From contig NZ_JAGTWO010000004.1 in NCBI RefSeq assembly GCF_018842675.1, positions 1,116,001 through 1,180,000 on the forward strand: DNA of 64,000 bases, in the 5' to 3' direction. This DNA comes from Candidatus Pantoea bituminis. Lineage in GTDB: Bacteria > Pseudomonadota > Gammaproteobacteria > Enterobacterales > Enterobacteriaceae. Position numbers and translations under genes: made by a program. Under the pieces are notes generated by a model that saw nothing but the letters and a program-made list of their open reading frames with translations, had not been told where the DNA came from and did not search any database. Below are positions 44,801-54,253 of this stretch, one piece after another (the first letter of the stretch is position 1; the number at the start of each line of letters is the position of its first letter).

Positions 44801-47800
44801 GGCCATCGTGGTCCCGCCAAACGTGCTGGATCTGCTCACTGATGGCCAGTTAGCGTTGGATGTTACCTTGACCGATGCCGCTGGCAACAGTCGCACCGTA
44901 GGTGAAACGGTCACCGCCATTGTTGATGCGGTACCCGTGGTGGGGAATCTCGTCGGGCTGTTTGGTGGCGATAACCTGCTGAATATTGCGGAAGCTGCGG
45001 CGGGCCAATTAATCGGTGGCGTCATTGAAAACGCTGCGGAAGGTTCGCAGGTCACCGTGACTTTCGGCAGTCGCAGTTATACCACGACGGTGCAGGCTGG
45101 CGGCAACTGGAGCGTCACGCTGCCGACGGGCGATCTGACCTCCTTGTTGAATGGTGATTTGTCACTGGGTGTGAGCGTGACAGATGTCGCGGGTAACGTG
45201 GCGTCCAGCAGCGCAACCATCGGCATCTTTACCCAGCAGCCGTCCATCAGCCTGACGTCGCTGTTTGGTGATGGCATCCTGAATCTGGTTGATATTGCGA
45301 CCAATCAGACCATAAGCGGTGTGGTAAACAACGTCGCTGCCGGATCAACGGTGACGCTGAACGTGGGCAACAGCCAGGTTACGGCGCTAGTCGGCACCGG
45401 CGGAGCCTTTAGCGCGACGGTCACGCCAGACATTCTTTCTACTCTGGCGCAAGGCAATCTCACCGTGGGGGCCAGCGTGACGGATGCGGCAGGCAACACT
45501 GCCTCAACCAGCGCAGGTATTCGCGTTGATACGATTTTGCCCACCATCTCGGTCAATCCGCTGTTTGGCGATGGTTTGTTAAATGTGGCAGATGCACTGG
45601 TGAGCCAGGTGATTGGCGGCGTTGTTGGCGGGGCGGAAGCGGGATCGCGCGTGGTGGTTTCCATCGGCGGTCAGCAATATGCAACACTAACCGATGCCAG
45701 CGGTAACTTTAGCGTTTCGCTCTCGCCAACACTGTTACAAGGCATTGCGGATGGCAACCTGACGGTGGGCGTGAGCGTCACCGATACCGCAGGCAACACC
45801 ACCAGCACCACGGCAGGCGCGCTTGTAGGCATTCATAACCTACCGAAAGTGGTACTGAATCCGCTGTTTGGCGATGGTGTACTCAACCTTGTGGAGTCAT
45901 TGGTCACACAAACCGTGAGTGGTACGGTCACGGGCGTGGCGGGTGGTAGCACGGTACGACTGGCGATTGGCAGTATTAGCGCTACCGCAACAGTCAACAA
46001 TGATGGCACCTTCTCGACGCAGTTAACGCCAGACCTGCTTAGTACACTGTTAGGCGGCAGCTTTACCGTCAGCGCCTCGGTGACTGATGTCGTAGGTAAC
46101 ACCACCACCACCCTTGCCGGTGTTCAGCTGGCAATAGGCAACCAGCCGACATTAACCCTTAATACGGTGTTTGGCGATGGCGTGTTGAGTGCAGGCGATT
46201 TGGCCTCTAACCAAACCATCAGCGGCTCCAGTAGCAATCTGGCTGCGGGTTCAACCGTGAGCGCAACGCTGAACGGCGTAACCTACACCACCAAAGTGGT
46301 CAGTGGTGGTAGCTGGAGCATCAGCGTGCCAAAAGCCGATCTTGCCGCGATCGCTGATGGCACTAAAACAGTGGCCGTCACCGCCACGGATGCTTACGGC
46401 AACGTGGCAAACGGCAGCGGCAATCTCAGCGTGATTAGCCATGTCGCCCCAACCGTTGCCATCACCTCGCTGTTTGGTGATAACGCGCTCAGTGTTGTCG
46501 ATGTGAAAACAACGCAAACCATCAGTGGTACCGCCACCAATGCGGAAGGCTCGGTGATTCGCGTTACGGTGGGATCACAAACGTATAGCACCACAGTTAA
46601 CGGCAGTGGTGCCTGGAGCTTGTCGGTATCGCCGGCTAACCTTGCGGCGATTGCAGATGGAACCTACACGGTGTCAGCCAGCGTGACCAACAGCGTGGGC
46701 AGCAGCGGCAGTGGAACAGCAACATTGGGCGTAGCCAGCCATAGCACCCCAACGGTTGGGCTTAACAGCTACTTCGGTACGGATGGCTACCTCAATATCG
46801 CTGAGTCCAATGTCGCGGAAACCATTAGCGGCACCAGCACGAATGCGGTGGGTGGGCAAGTGAGCGTCACGCTGGGTAGCACAACGTTAACCGGCACGAT
46901 AGGGGCTAACGGTGTCTGGAACATCAGCGTCCCGTCAGAAATCTTGAAAGCGATTCCCGATGGCAGCCAGAACATGGTTGTTACCGTACGGGATATTGGT
47001 GGCAACACCGTCACCACTAACAGCGCCTTTAATGCCTTGTCGCATAATGCGCCGCTGGTGGGAGCCGATCCGGTGCTCAACATAGTGACCTCGCTGCTAA
47101 CCGGATTTACGGTGAACGGAGGATCGTTATATGCAGCGCAGGGCTCAGTCGTGAAGGTCACGCTGCTCAATTCATCCGGCGGGCTTTCTAATGTCAGTGT
47201 TACCACCACCACCGATGCACTGGGTCGCTACAGCGCCAGGTTCACTTCCGGGCAGTTATTGTCGTTAAGTGGGTTGGTTCTTTCTGCGCTGACTGCGGCG
47301 CAAATAAAAATCACCGATGCGGCAGGCAATACCTCAGCGTCAAATGTCACGCTGCTGCTGGGATCGTTGCTGGCGGTGCCTGCTGCGACAACAGCTTTCA
47401 GCACGCTTTCTGTGGATGACACCGCGACAGCTGCTGCCGTTGCCGATCACAACTCAACTGCGTCAACCAGCACGGAAGCGACGACAAACGCCAAAGTGGC
47501 TGCAGTGGCGGCTTCCAGCCTGGTCACGGAAGCGGACACTGCCAGCGATACCTCGACCACCAGCAGCACTGAAACCCAGGATGCCACGGCAACCGCAGGC
47601 GTGGCAGCGGTTGCTGATGATCACAGTTACACCATCGGTGGTGTGGTGATCACGCTGGCGGACGGCACCACGGCAGAGGGCGCATCGGTAACGGGTAGCG
47701 CAGGTGATGACACGGTTAACGTCAGCACCCTGAACTTCACCCATATTGATGGCGGTGCGGGCACCGATACCCTGGTGCTCAACGGCGATCATATGACATT

Positions 47801-48116
47801 GGATCTTACCTCGTTGGGCCTGAAAGTAGAGCACATTGAAGTGCTGGATTTGGGTACAACCGGCACCAACGCGGTGAAACTCGATCTCAATGAAGCACTT
47901 AATATTACCGATAAGCAGAGTGATGATTTGGTGATCAAAGGGGCTGATGGCAGTCAGGTGATGTTGGCAAATACCAATGGCGGCGTGTGGGAAGTCACTG
48001 GACAGCGCACCGTGGAGGGACAAACCTTCGAGGTTTATCACAACTCGGCGCTGAGCAGCGATAACACCTTGGGCGATGTGTTAGTGCAACACAACTTGCA
48101 GGTACATGTGGTGTAA
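29881..48116 (+). CDS. BapA-like giant Ig-repeat adhesin, type I secreted; one apparent missing base
   Basis: This is a giant biofilm-type surface protein of about 6,078 residues if one base is restored. Residues 1-~105 resemble the BapA prefix domain (SIVRINGTRAMVV, DGSTVRYQKFFFDDVEGEHSELVF). A hydrophobic stretch and an 11-glycine run (residues 158-168) follow. Then come 55 clear and one degenerate Ig-like repeats of roughly 95-105 residues. The C-terminal ~280 residues are Thr/Ser/Ala-rich, then a remnant RTX-like GSAGDDTVNV...IDGGAGTDTL and a terminal secretion-signal-like region. There is no Sec signal and I see no cysteine, as expected for a type I substrate. The first frame ends at 33075. 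The second runs to 48116. They join when one C is added in GCCAG at 32962-32966, inside repeat 9. Confidence 0.9.
30352..30384 (+). repeat. Poly-glycine codon run after the adhesin N-domain
   Basis: Eleven consecutive GGC/GGT codons follow Gly-Ala-Ala (residues 155-157) and separate the N-terminal domain from the repeats. The frame is intact across the run. It is a flexible hinge at protein level and a slippage-prone tract at DNA level. Confidence 0.85.
30424..47300 (+). repeat. 56 tandem Ig-like repeats within the giant adhesin
   Basis: Each unit opens with a variant of FAGDNVLDNAEK...QTLSGTTTNVEAGQ. It then reads VTVTLNGQ-YSATV, (D/N)G(S/N)WS, a P-A-x-x-L-x-x-L stretch and a VTDAAGN-type strand. 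I count 55 clear openings plus a degenerate last one near 47060. Units 1 and 2 are the most alike. Early units carry FAGD(N/D)xLDNxEK. Units from about 48 on share LFGDG(I/V/L)LN. Linkers such as VDTTPPT recur, as in bacterial Ig-like repeats. DNA identity between units is moderate, so they are not fresh copies. Confidence 0.88.
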
Positions 48117-48147
48117 GCCCGCGTTGTAACGGTAAGGTGTACTGATG

Positions 48148-48182
48148 AATCAGCGAGTGTGTGAGCGCTCGCTGATTTTTTT
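48148..48182 (+). terminator. Terminator after the giant adhesin gene
   Basis: A 10-bp perfect stem (AATCAGCGAG / CTCGCTGATT) with a 10-base loop is followed by seven T. It lies 31 bases after the adhesin stop and separates it from the next gene. Confidence 0.9.
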
Positions 48183-48479
48183 ATTTGCGGTTCGTGATAA
48201 TCAATTTTCCAGATTTTCGCCACTATCCATCAATTGAATGAAAGATTAGGGTAGGTGCAACTGCACAGTGCAAGGCTGTGCGATGCATAAAACCGGACGT
48301 TGGTATTTTACTTTTCTCTTCTGCTGAGACTTATTCATTAATCCTTGTTACCTACGGGTAACCCGTTCCGACCAGCGGAAACGGGCCGATGCGTCTGGCC
48401 TGAACCTAATCCTGTCCGCGAGTAAATATCAATATCTCTGATGGCTTGCGGCTAATGTTCTTTTGAATCGAGGTTACCT
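48183..48479 (+). promoter_or_regulatory. Leader region of the 638-residue Ig-repeat gene
   Basis: No gene is visible. The stretch contains a possible stem CCCGTTCCG / CGGAAACGGG near 48360-48390 and GC-rich patches. Its position after a strong terminator implies an own promoter for the downstream gene. I could not match it to a known riboswitch. Confidence 0.4.
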
Positions 48480-50396
48480 ATGTCCCAACGTGATGATTAT
48501 CGTGCTGTTCGGCTAGAGTCGATCTTTCAGGCTGCCGTCAGCGATTTTGCCCTGCCTGATGTCGCACCAACATCCACTTCTGTGGCGCGTGCCAGCAGTG
48601 TGGTCGCCAGTTCAGATTCAGAGGGGCAAACATCAGCGGTTAGCCTGAATACGCTGGCGGTCAGCGCGGCAGACACGCAGGCACCGGCCGCGCTGCGTCC
48701 CTACGAACCGATCGCGATGGATGGCGTCATTGCGGGTTGGGAAGCCAACAATCGGGTGCATTTACGCGGTCAGGCGGTGGGCGAAGCGGGATCAACCGTG
48801 ACCCTCACGTTTAACGATCAAAGCTGGCAGAGCACGGTGAATAAATGGGGCTACTGGAATGCCTCAATGCCGGCTGAAGCGTTGAAAGGATTGCCAGATG
48901 GCAACTACAGCCTAAAGCTGACTATCACCGATAAAGCCGGTAACAGCACCGAAAGCACGGTGGACTTCGGACTTTATGTGGATAAAACCATTAAGCCAAC
49001 GGTCACGGTTGACACCATAAGCGGTGATGACGCGGTAAGCATAACAGAAGGTGTTTACGGCGTGGATATCACCGGCAGTGCCACGCATATGGCGACGAAT
49101 TCAATCATCAAGCTGACGCTAGGCGATAAAACCGTGACCGGCGCGGTGGGCAGTAACGGGCAATGGATCGGCCACTTCAGCTCTGACGATCTGCAAGCGT
49201 TACAGGATGGCGTTTACAGTCTGAAAGTCACGGCTGTTGATGCCAACGGCAAATCCAGCACGGTGACTCACGACTTAACGCTGCTGACTCACTTGAGCAG
49301 CGTGCCGAAAATCCATTTCGATAAAGTCACTGATGACAACGTGATTAACCTGGCTGAGTCAAAACAGGATCTGTTGATCAGCGGCACGCTTTCAACGGTG
49401 GCAGCGGGCCAGGCGTTGGTATTGAAAGGCGGTGATGGCGTTGAACATCACGCGACGATCGGCGCAGATGGCCATTGGCAGGTGCTGGTTGCTGCGGCAG
49501 ATGTCGACAAATTTATCTCAAGCGGCGAAGTTCGCGTTTATGCCATTGATGCGGCGAACAATTACACCGACGACATACTTAACCTTAATATTCATACTGT
49601 TTTAACGCCGATCTATTACGAGATGAATATTGGCGGTGATATGACGCTGAACTATGAAGAAGCGCAGCATGGCCTGACTTTCTATATCGAAGGTGTTAAG
49701 GAACTCGAAATAAACGGCAAAACCTACTTGCCGGAGCAGGGGATGATCACCCTTCCCAAGGATGATTTGATGGCGTTGTTGGATGGCGACGTCACCGCAA
49801 CGGCTCATCGGTGGGATGATTATGGCAACAGCGATACACAAACGCTGGATCAGTTCTTCAAGGTTGCGGTACATGACTTACCCACGCTCACGCTCAACAC
49901 GCCGTTTGATGACAACGTCATTGATGCCGCTGATGTGAATACCTGGCATCTGATTCAAGGCAGTTCCAGCCATCTTGATCAGGGCAGCATCGTCACGGTA
50001 ACGCTGGGCGATCAAAGTTACAGTGCGGCGGTCAAGGCGGACGGCAACTGGGCTTTGACTATTCTTGCAGGTCAGCTGGCGCCGTTGGATGAAGGTCAAT
50101 ATGAGATGAAGGTGACGGCGAAAGACAGTGCGGGAAATGTGGCCAGTGCCAGTCAGAACGTTACGGTGGATACGCATGACGCGTCGGCAACGACGCTCAG
50201 TACGCTGAAGATGGATGACGTGATCGATGCATTTGGCACCTCTGCGGCGGTGACGTCAACCGCCGCAACCTCCACCGCAGAACCCGCCACCGCAGCCGCC
50301 TCACATACAGCAATCGACAGCAATTTGGTTGCCGATTCGCCTTATACCCTGGCCGATCACTTATGGCAGCACAGTGCAGCGCAGATAATGGCCTGA
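48480..50396 (+). CDS. Unrecognised Ig-repeat protein encoded between the adhesin and its exporter
   Basis: I do not recognise a named family member. The 638-residue product has no signal peptide and I see no cysteine. After a ~90-residue Ser/Ala/Thr-rich N-terminus come about five Ig-like modules related to those of the neighbouring giant adhesin (for example DNVINLAESKQDLLISGTLS and FDDNVIDAADVNTWHLIQGS). One module near residues 380-460 is divergent. The C-terminus (LSTLKMDDVIDAF, then an Ala/Thr-rich linker, then SPYTLADHLWQHSAAQIMA) could be a type I secretion signal. STLxxDD also occurs near the end of the giant adhesin. A GAGG site precedes ATG 48480. A co-secreted companion, a periplasmic or surface anchor, or an assembly factor are all possible. 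Confidence 0.72.
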   Translation: MSQRDDYRAVRLESIFQAAVSDFALPDVAPTSTSVARASSVVASSDSEGQTSAVSLNTLAVSAADTQAPAALRPYEPIAMDGVIAGWEANNRVHLRGQAVGEAGSTVTLTFNDQSWQSTVNKWGYWNASMPAEALKGLPDGNYSLKLTITDKAGNSTESTVDFGLYVDKTIKPTVTVDTISGDDAVSITEGVYGVDITGSATHMATNSIIKLTLGDKTVTGAVGSNGQWIGHFSSDDLQALQDGVYSLKVTAVDANGKSSTVTHDLTLLTHLSSVPKIHFDKVTDDNVINLAESKQDLLISGTLSTVAAGQALVLKGGDGVEHHATIGADGHWQVLVAAADVDKFISSGEVRVYAIDAANNYTDDILNLNIHTVLTPIYYEMNIGGDMTLNYEEAQHGLTFYIEGVKELEINGKTYLPEQGMITLPKDDLMALLDGDVTATAHRWDDYGNSDTQTLDQFFKVAVHDLPTLTLNTPFDDNVIDAADVNTWHLIQGSSSHLDQGSIVTVTLGDQSYSAAVKADGNWALTILAGQLAPLDEGQYEMKVTAKDSAGNVASASQNVTVDTHDASATTLSTLKMDDVIDAFGTSAAVTSTAATSTAEPATAAASHTAIDSNLVADSPYTLADHLWQHSAAQIMA

Positions 50397-50423
50397 ACCT
50401 GCTGTTATATAAAGTAAACGCCA

Positions 50424-50458
50424 CTATGCAGACAGGTTTGGTAAGCCTGTCTGCATAG
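50424..50458 (+). terminator. Strong stem-loop after the Ig-repeat gene
   Basis: A 13-bp perfect stem (CTATGCAGACAGG / CCTGTCTGCATAG) with a 9-base loop lies 27 bases after the stop. It lacks a T-run, so it may be a partial terminator or a stabilising hairpin. Confidence 0.55.
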
Positions 50459-50705
50459 ATTAATGGAAAAGACATCGCTCAAAAATCGCGCTAAAAACAA
50501 AAATATTAACAATTTCAGCCATTTTTAGCAGGACTAAGCGCGTATTCTGATCTATTAATGTTAAAGGTCGCTTAGCGTTTGGCTTTCGAACCATAAAAAA
50601 TAAAGGTATTCAATCAAGTACTACGCCGTACGCGGCGGGTTCTTTTCGTACGCTTAAATCACCGGGAAAACACAATGACGATAAGAAAACCTGTTGGTGT
50701 TAATA
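50459..50705 (+). promoter_or_regulatory. AT-rich leader of the type I secretion operon
   Basis: No supported gene is present. The stretch holds an inverted repeat CTAAGCG / CGCTTAG (50534-50585) and a small stem CGCCG-TACG-CGGCG (50634-50647) followed by a T-rich patch, which could act as an attenuator. No convincing -35/-10 pair was found by eye. Confidence 0.4.
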
Positions 50706-52061
50706 ATGAACAAAGCGCGAATGACCTTGTTTTTATGCGCCCTAAACGGCGTAGTGTTAACCGCGGCCGTAGCCGCACCGTTACCTAAAGCGGAATTTAA
50801 CTGGCGTGCTGCGCCGACTGAAGAACAAATTGCCACCTTAACGCTGCGGGATGCCATTCTTCGTGCTTTTGCCCGCAATCCAAAAATATCGGAAGCGGCG
50901 GCGCAAATCCATGTCGGTGAAGGCGATTTAGATGCCGCAAAAAGTGCATGGTATCCACAAATCTCACTGCAAGGTGCGGCGGGACGTTCACATCAAACTG
51001 ACTCAGCCGGTAGCCTGAACAATAACGGTTCCGGCGGTATTACGCTGAGCCAGCTTTTATATGATTTCGGACGCACCGGCGGCGCCATTGACGAGCAGCA
51101 TGCGCTGTCTGATGCTTATCGTTATAGCCTGTTTGATTCCATGACCACCGTTGCGGAAGATACGCTGCAAGCTTACCTCGAAGTAAAACGTTATCAGACG
51201 CTCTCCGTCACCGCGCAAACCAATATCGCCTCGCTGGAGCGGGTACGTGATATTGCCAAACTGCGCGCCGATGCGGGACTCAACTCCCAATCTGATGTAC
51301 TGCAAGCGCAAACGCGTATTGCGGCGATGCACGCCACGCTGGAGCAATATCGCGCCCAACTGCGTTCTGCTAAAGCACAGCTCACCGTGTTGACCGGCGT
51401 AGTACCGGAGAATTTGCCCGAGCTGCCGCAGGCACTGCTGACTCAACAAATCACGCTTGATAAAATTGCCTATGAAAACAGCGCTGCGGTGCGCAGCGCG
51501 CAATCTAAGCAGGAAGCGGCACGCGAGCGGGTACGTCAGGCGCAATCGGGTCATTATCCCACCATCAAAGTGCAGGCCGGACGCACCCGTTACGAGAATG
51601 ATCGGCAATCCTATTGGGATGATGAAGTCCAACTGCAAGTTGAGGCACCGCTATACCAGGGCGGTGCGGTCAACGCCAAAACGCAGTCAGCTGAAGGCGA
51701 ACGTGAAGCTGCACAAGCCGCTATCCAACAAGCCAAACTCACCATTAATCAGAATGCCTCAACCGCCTATGCCGACATGATTGGCGCCCAACAACGCCAG
51801 CAGGCAGGCGAAGTACAGCTGGAAAGTGCCGATCACACCCGCAACGTCTATGCGGATGAATACCGCCTCAGTAAACGAAGCCTGAACGATCTGCTCAGCG
51901 TCGAGCAGGATGTGTTTCAGGCAGACAGCTCGCGCATTACCGCGCTTTACGATGGTTGGGATGCCACCGTCCGCTATGCCGCTGCCGTGGATAATCTGCT
52001 CGATATCATGGGTATCGATCGTCAGAAGAGCAGCGGCGATCTTCTTCCTTCGCTGCAATAG
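50706..52061 (+). CDS. TolC-family outer-membrane channel of the type I secretion system
   Basis: The 451-residue product is an outer-membrane efflux protein that should form the exit duct for the adhesin. It has a Sec signal (MTLFLCALNGVVLTAAVAA) and two related halves. The pattern LSQLLYDFGRTGGAIDEQH is typical of the first beta-hairpin of TolC/LapE-type channels, and the second half has APLYQGGAVNAKTQSAE. Several upstream in-frame starts exist (TTG 50694, GTG 50697). I chose ATG 50706 because it gives a clean signal peptide. It is first in a three-gene operon and corresponds to bapB in the Salmonella bapABCD arrangement. Confidence 0.9.
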   Translation: MNKARMTLFLCALNGVVLTAAVAAPLPKAEFNWRAAPTEEQIATLTLRDAILRAFARNPKISEAAAQIHVGEGDLDAAKSAWYPQISLQGAAGRSHQTDSAGSLNNNGSGGITLSQLLYDFGRTGGAIDEQHALSDAYRYSLFDSMTTVAEDTLQAYLEVKRYQTLSVTAQTNIASLERVRDIAKLRADAGLNSQSDVLQAQTRIAAMHATLEQYRAQLRSAKAQLTVLTGVVPENLPELPQALLTQQITLDKIAYENSAAVRSAQSKQEAARERVRQAQSGHYPTIKVQAGRTRYENDRQSYWDDEVQLQVEAPLYQGGAVNAKTQSAEGEREAAQAAIQQAKLTINQNASTAYADMIGAQQRQQAGEVQLESADHTRNVYADEYRLSKRSLNDLLSVEQDVFQADSSRITALYDGWDATVRYAAAVDNLLDIMGIDRQKSSGDLLPSLQ

Positions 52062-52087
52062 CGCGTTCCCGTTTAAAGGCGTTAACT

Positions 52088-54253
52088 ATGAGTGCACAAA
52101 ATTTGAATACCGATAACTGGATTGCCGCCATGCTGCGTGTTGCGGCGCGTTTCGGTAAGCCCGCCGATGGCAAAACGCTGCGTCAGCAGATGCGTTGGTT
52201 TGAACATCTTCCCGTCGCACAGCAGTTAGAGCGGCTTTCTGGCCTGCTTGGTCTGCATCTCACCATGGTGCCGCAGAACAAACTGCGCTGGCGTCAGGAG
52301 ATCACGCCAGTAGTGCTGGTGTTGGAGAATGGCAGCGTGGCGGTGCTGGAAGGCATTGATGCTGAAGGCAGCGCACGTTACTGGCTGAGCGAAGGCGGCG
52401 ATGTGGTGCGTGAAGGCGAGCTGGCGCAGCTGCTAGCACGTGCGCAAGGCGACGTCGGTGTGGTGGGCGTTGCTGCACGCGGACGTGATGCACGCATCGA
52501 TGAGTTCGTTCAGCCGTATGAGGAACACTGGTTCTGGAAGAACTTTCGCGGTATGGGACGGCGCATCACCGAGATCTCACTGGCTTCGGTCATCAGTAAC
52601 GTGCTGGCGCTGGCGGGCATTCTGTTTTCGATGCAAGTGTATGACCGCGTAATCCCGGCGCAATCGCAAGCGACGTTATGGGTGCTGTTTGCTGGCGTAT
52701 TAATTGCGGCAGCCATCGAATATCTGATTCGTCTGATGCGCACTCAGGTCTCCGATTTGATGGGAAAACGGATTGACCTGAAAGTGTCAGCCATGCTGTT
52801 TGCCAGGGCAATGAGTATTCGCAACGAATCACGGCCTAAATCCACCGGCTCTTTTATCTCGCAATTACGCGAGATCGATCAGGTGCGCGAACTGCTGACC
52901 TCCACCACCGTCGGCGCGGCGGCAGATTTGCCGTTTGTGATTATGTTTCTGTTTATCATGTCATTTATTGGCGGCTGGCTGGTGTTAATCCCGCTGGCGG
53001 CTATTCCGCTGATCGTCATTCCAGGCCTGTTGGTGCAGATTCCAATGGCGCGGCTGGCGAAAGAGGGGTTGCGTGAAGGGGCATTGCGTAATGCGGTGCT
53101 GGTGGAAACCATTGAAGGTATCGAAGATATCAAAGCGCTGCAGGCTGAACCCTATTTCCAGCGCCAGTGGGAACAGACGCACGAAGTCAGCGCGGCAATC
53201 AGTAATCAGCAGCGGTTATGGGGCGCACGTCTAACCGGCTGGGCAGCAACCGTGCAGCAGCTGACCTACGCGGGCATGTTGGTGTTTGGCGTCTATTTGA
53301 TCCTCGATTCGCAAATCACCACCGGTACGCTGGTGGCCTGTAGCCTGCTTTCATCACGCACCATCGCACCGCTGATGCAGTTAACCATGGTGTTCTCGCG
53401 CTGGCAGCATGCCAAAACGGCGATGAAAGGATTGGATGAATTACTCAAGAAACCGATCGACCAGCCCGATGCCGCCACGCTGGCCCATTGTCCGACGCTT
53501 ACCGGACAATACGATCTGCGTAACGTGCAATACAGCTATGACGAAGAGAACGAGAAAAATGTCCTCAGCGTGCAGCAATTCTCTATCAAACCGGGCGAGA
53601 AAATTGCCATTCTCGGCAAGGTCGGGGCAGGTAAGTCAACCTTGCTGAAGATTCTGGCCGGCCAGGCGCTGGCTACGCAGGGCAAAGTGATTGTCGATGG
53701 TGTCGATATTGAACGCATCGATCCCATCGATTTACGCCGCCAGCTCGGTTGGCTTTCAAATGATTCGCGGTTGTTCTTCGGCACACTGCGCCAGAACCTG
53801 ATGCTGGGAAATCCCCATGCCAGTGAACAGGAAATGCTCCAGGCGTTACGGATCAGCGGTGCGCTGTCGCTGGTACAGCAGGACGCTGCCAGCCTTGATC
53901 GCATTATTAATGAAGGCGGGCGCGGATTATCAGGGGGTCAACGACAAATGGTGATGCTCAGCCGGCTGATCTTGCGTCAGCCGCAAGTGGTGTTGCTGGA
54001 CGAACCCACCGCCGCGATGGATGAACAGCTGGAAGAGCATGTCATTCGCCAGATGCAGGGTTGGATCAGTGGCCGCACGCTGGTGCTGGTGACGCATCGC
54101 CCGGCGCTGTTGAAAATGGTCGATCGCATTGTGGTCATGGACAACGGGCGCATTATCGCTGATGGACCACGCGATGAAATTTTACGTCGTGCCACTGCAC
54201 CAGCAGCGGCATCGAATCCCACGCCCGATCCCACCAAAGGAGATGCCGCATGA
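52088..54253 (+). CDS. Type I secretion ABC exporter (LapB/HlyB-type)
   Basis: This 721-residue inner-membrane ATPase should energise adhesin export. Residues ~1-140 form a degenerate C39-peptidase-like domain without the catalytic cysteine, as in HlyB and LapB. The transmembrane domain covers ~155-450. The nucleotide-binding domain shows Walker A GKVGAGKST, signature LSGGQRQ, Walker B VVLLDEPTAAMD and the H-loop VTHRPAL. It starts 26 bp after the channel gene and overlaps the adaptor gene as ATGA (54250-54253), so the three are co-translated. It corresponds to bapC. Confidence 0.93.
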   Translation: MSAQNLNTDNWIAAMLRVAARFGKPADGKTLRQQMRWFEHLPVAQQLERLSGLLGLHLTMVPQNKLRWRQEITPVVLVLENGSVAVLEGIDAEGSARYWLSEGGDVVREGELAQLLARAQGDVGVVGVAARGRDARIDEFVQPYEEHWFWKNFRGMGRRITEISLASVISNVLALAGILFSMQVYDRVIPAQSQATLWVLFAGVLIAAAIEYLIRLMRTQVSDLMGKRIDLKVSAMLFARAMSIRNESRPKSTGSFISQLREIDQVRELLTSTTVGAAADLPFVIMFLFIMSFIGGWLVLIPLAAIPLIVIPGLLVQIPMARLAKEGLREGALRNAVLVETIEGIEDIKALQAEPYFQRQWEQTHEVSAAISNQQRLWGARLTGWAATVQQLTYAGMLVFGVYLILDSQITTGTLVACSLLSSRTIAPLMQLTMVFSRWQHAKTAMKGLDELLKKPIDQPDAATLAHCPTLTGQYDLRNVQYSYDEENEKNVLSVQQFSIKPGEKIAILGKVGAGKSTLLKILAGQALATQGKVIVDGVDIERIDPIDLRRQLGWLSNDSRLFFGTLRQNLMLGNPHASEQEMLQALRISGALSLVQQDAASLDRIINEGGRGLSGGQRQMVMLSRLILRQPQVVLLDEPTAAMDEQLEEHVIRQMQGWISGRTLVLVTHRPALLKMVDRIVVMDNGRIIADGPRDEILRRATAPAAASNPTPDPTKGDAA

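Noticed and set aside
30424..47060. CRISPR or satellite-type DNA array
   Set aside because: The periodicity (~290-310 bp) is protein-coding Ig-like repeats with codon-level divergence, not short identical repeats with spacers.
48183..48479. Cyclic-di-GMP (GEMM) riboswitch before the Ig-repeat gene
   Set aside because: GTTACCTACGGGTAACC recalls part of the motif, but the conserved core and pairing order are absent.
50675..50788. Small upstream ORF (37 codons) overlapping the TolC-like gene start
   Set aside because: It has a weak ribosome site and a basic low-complexity product in another frame. It is probably chance.
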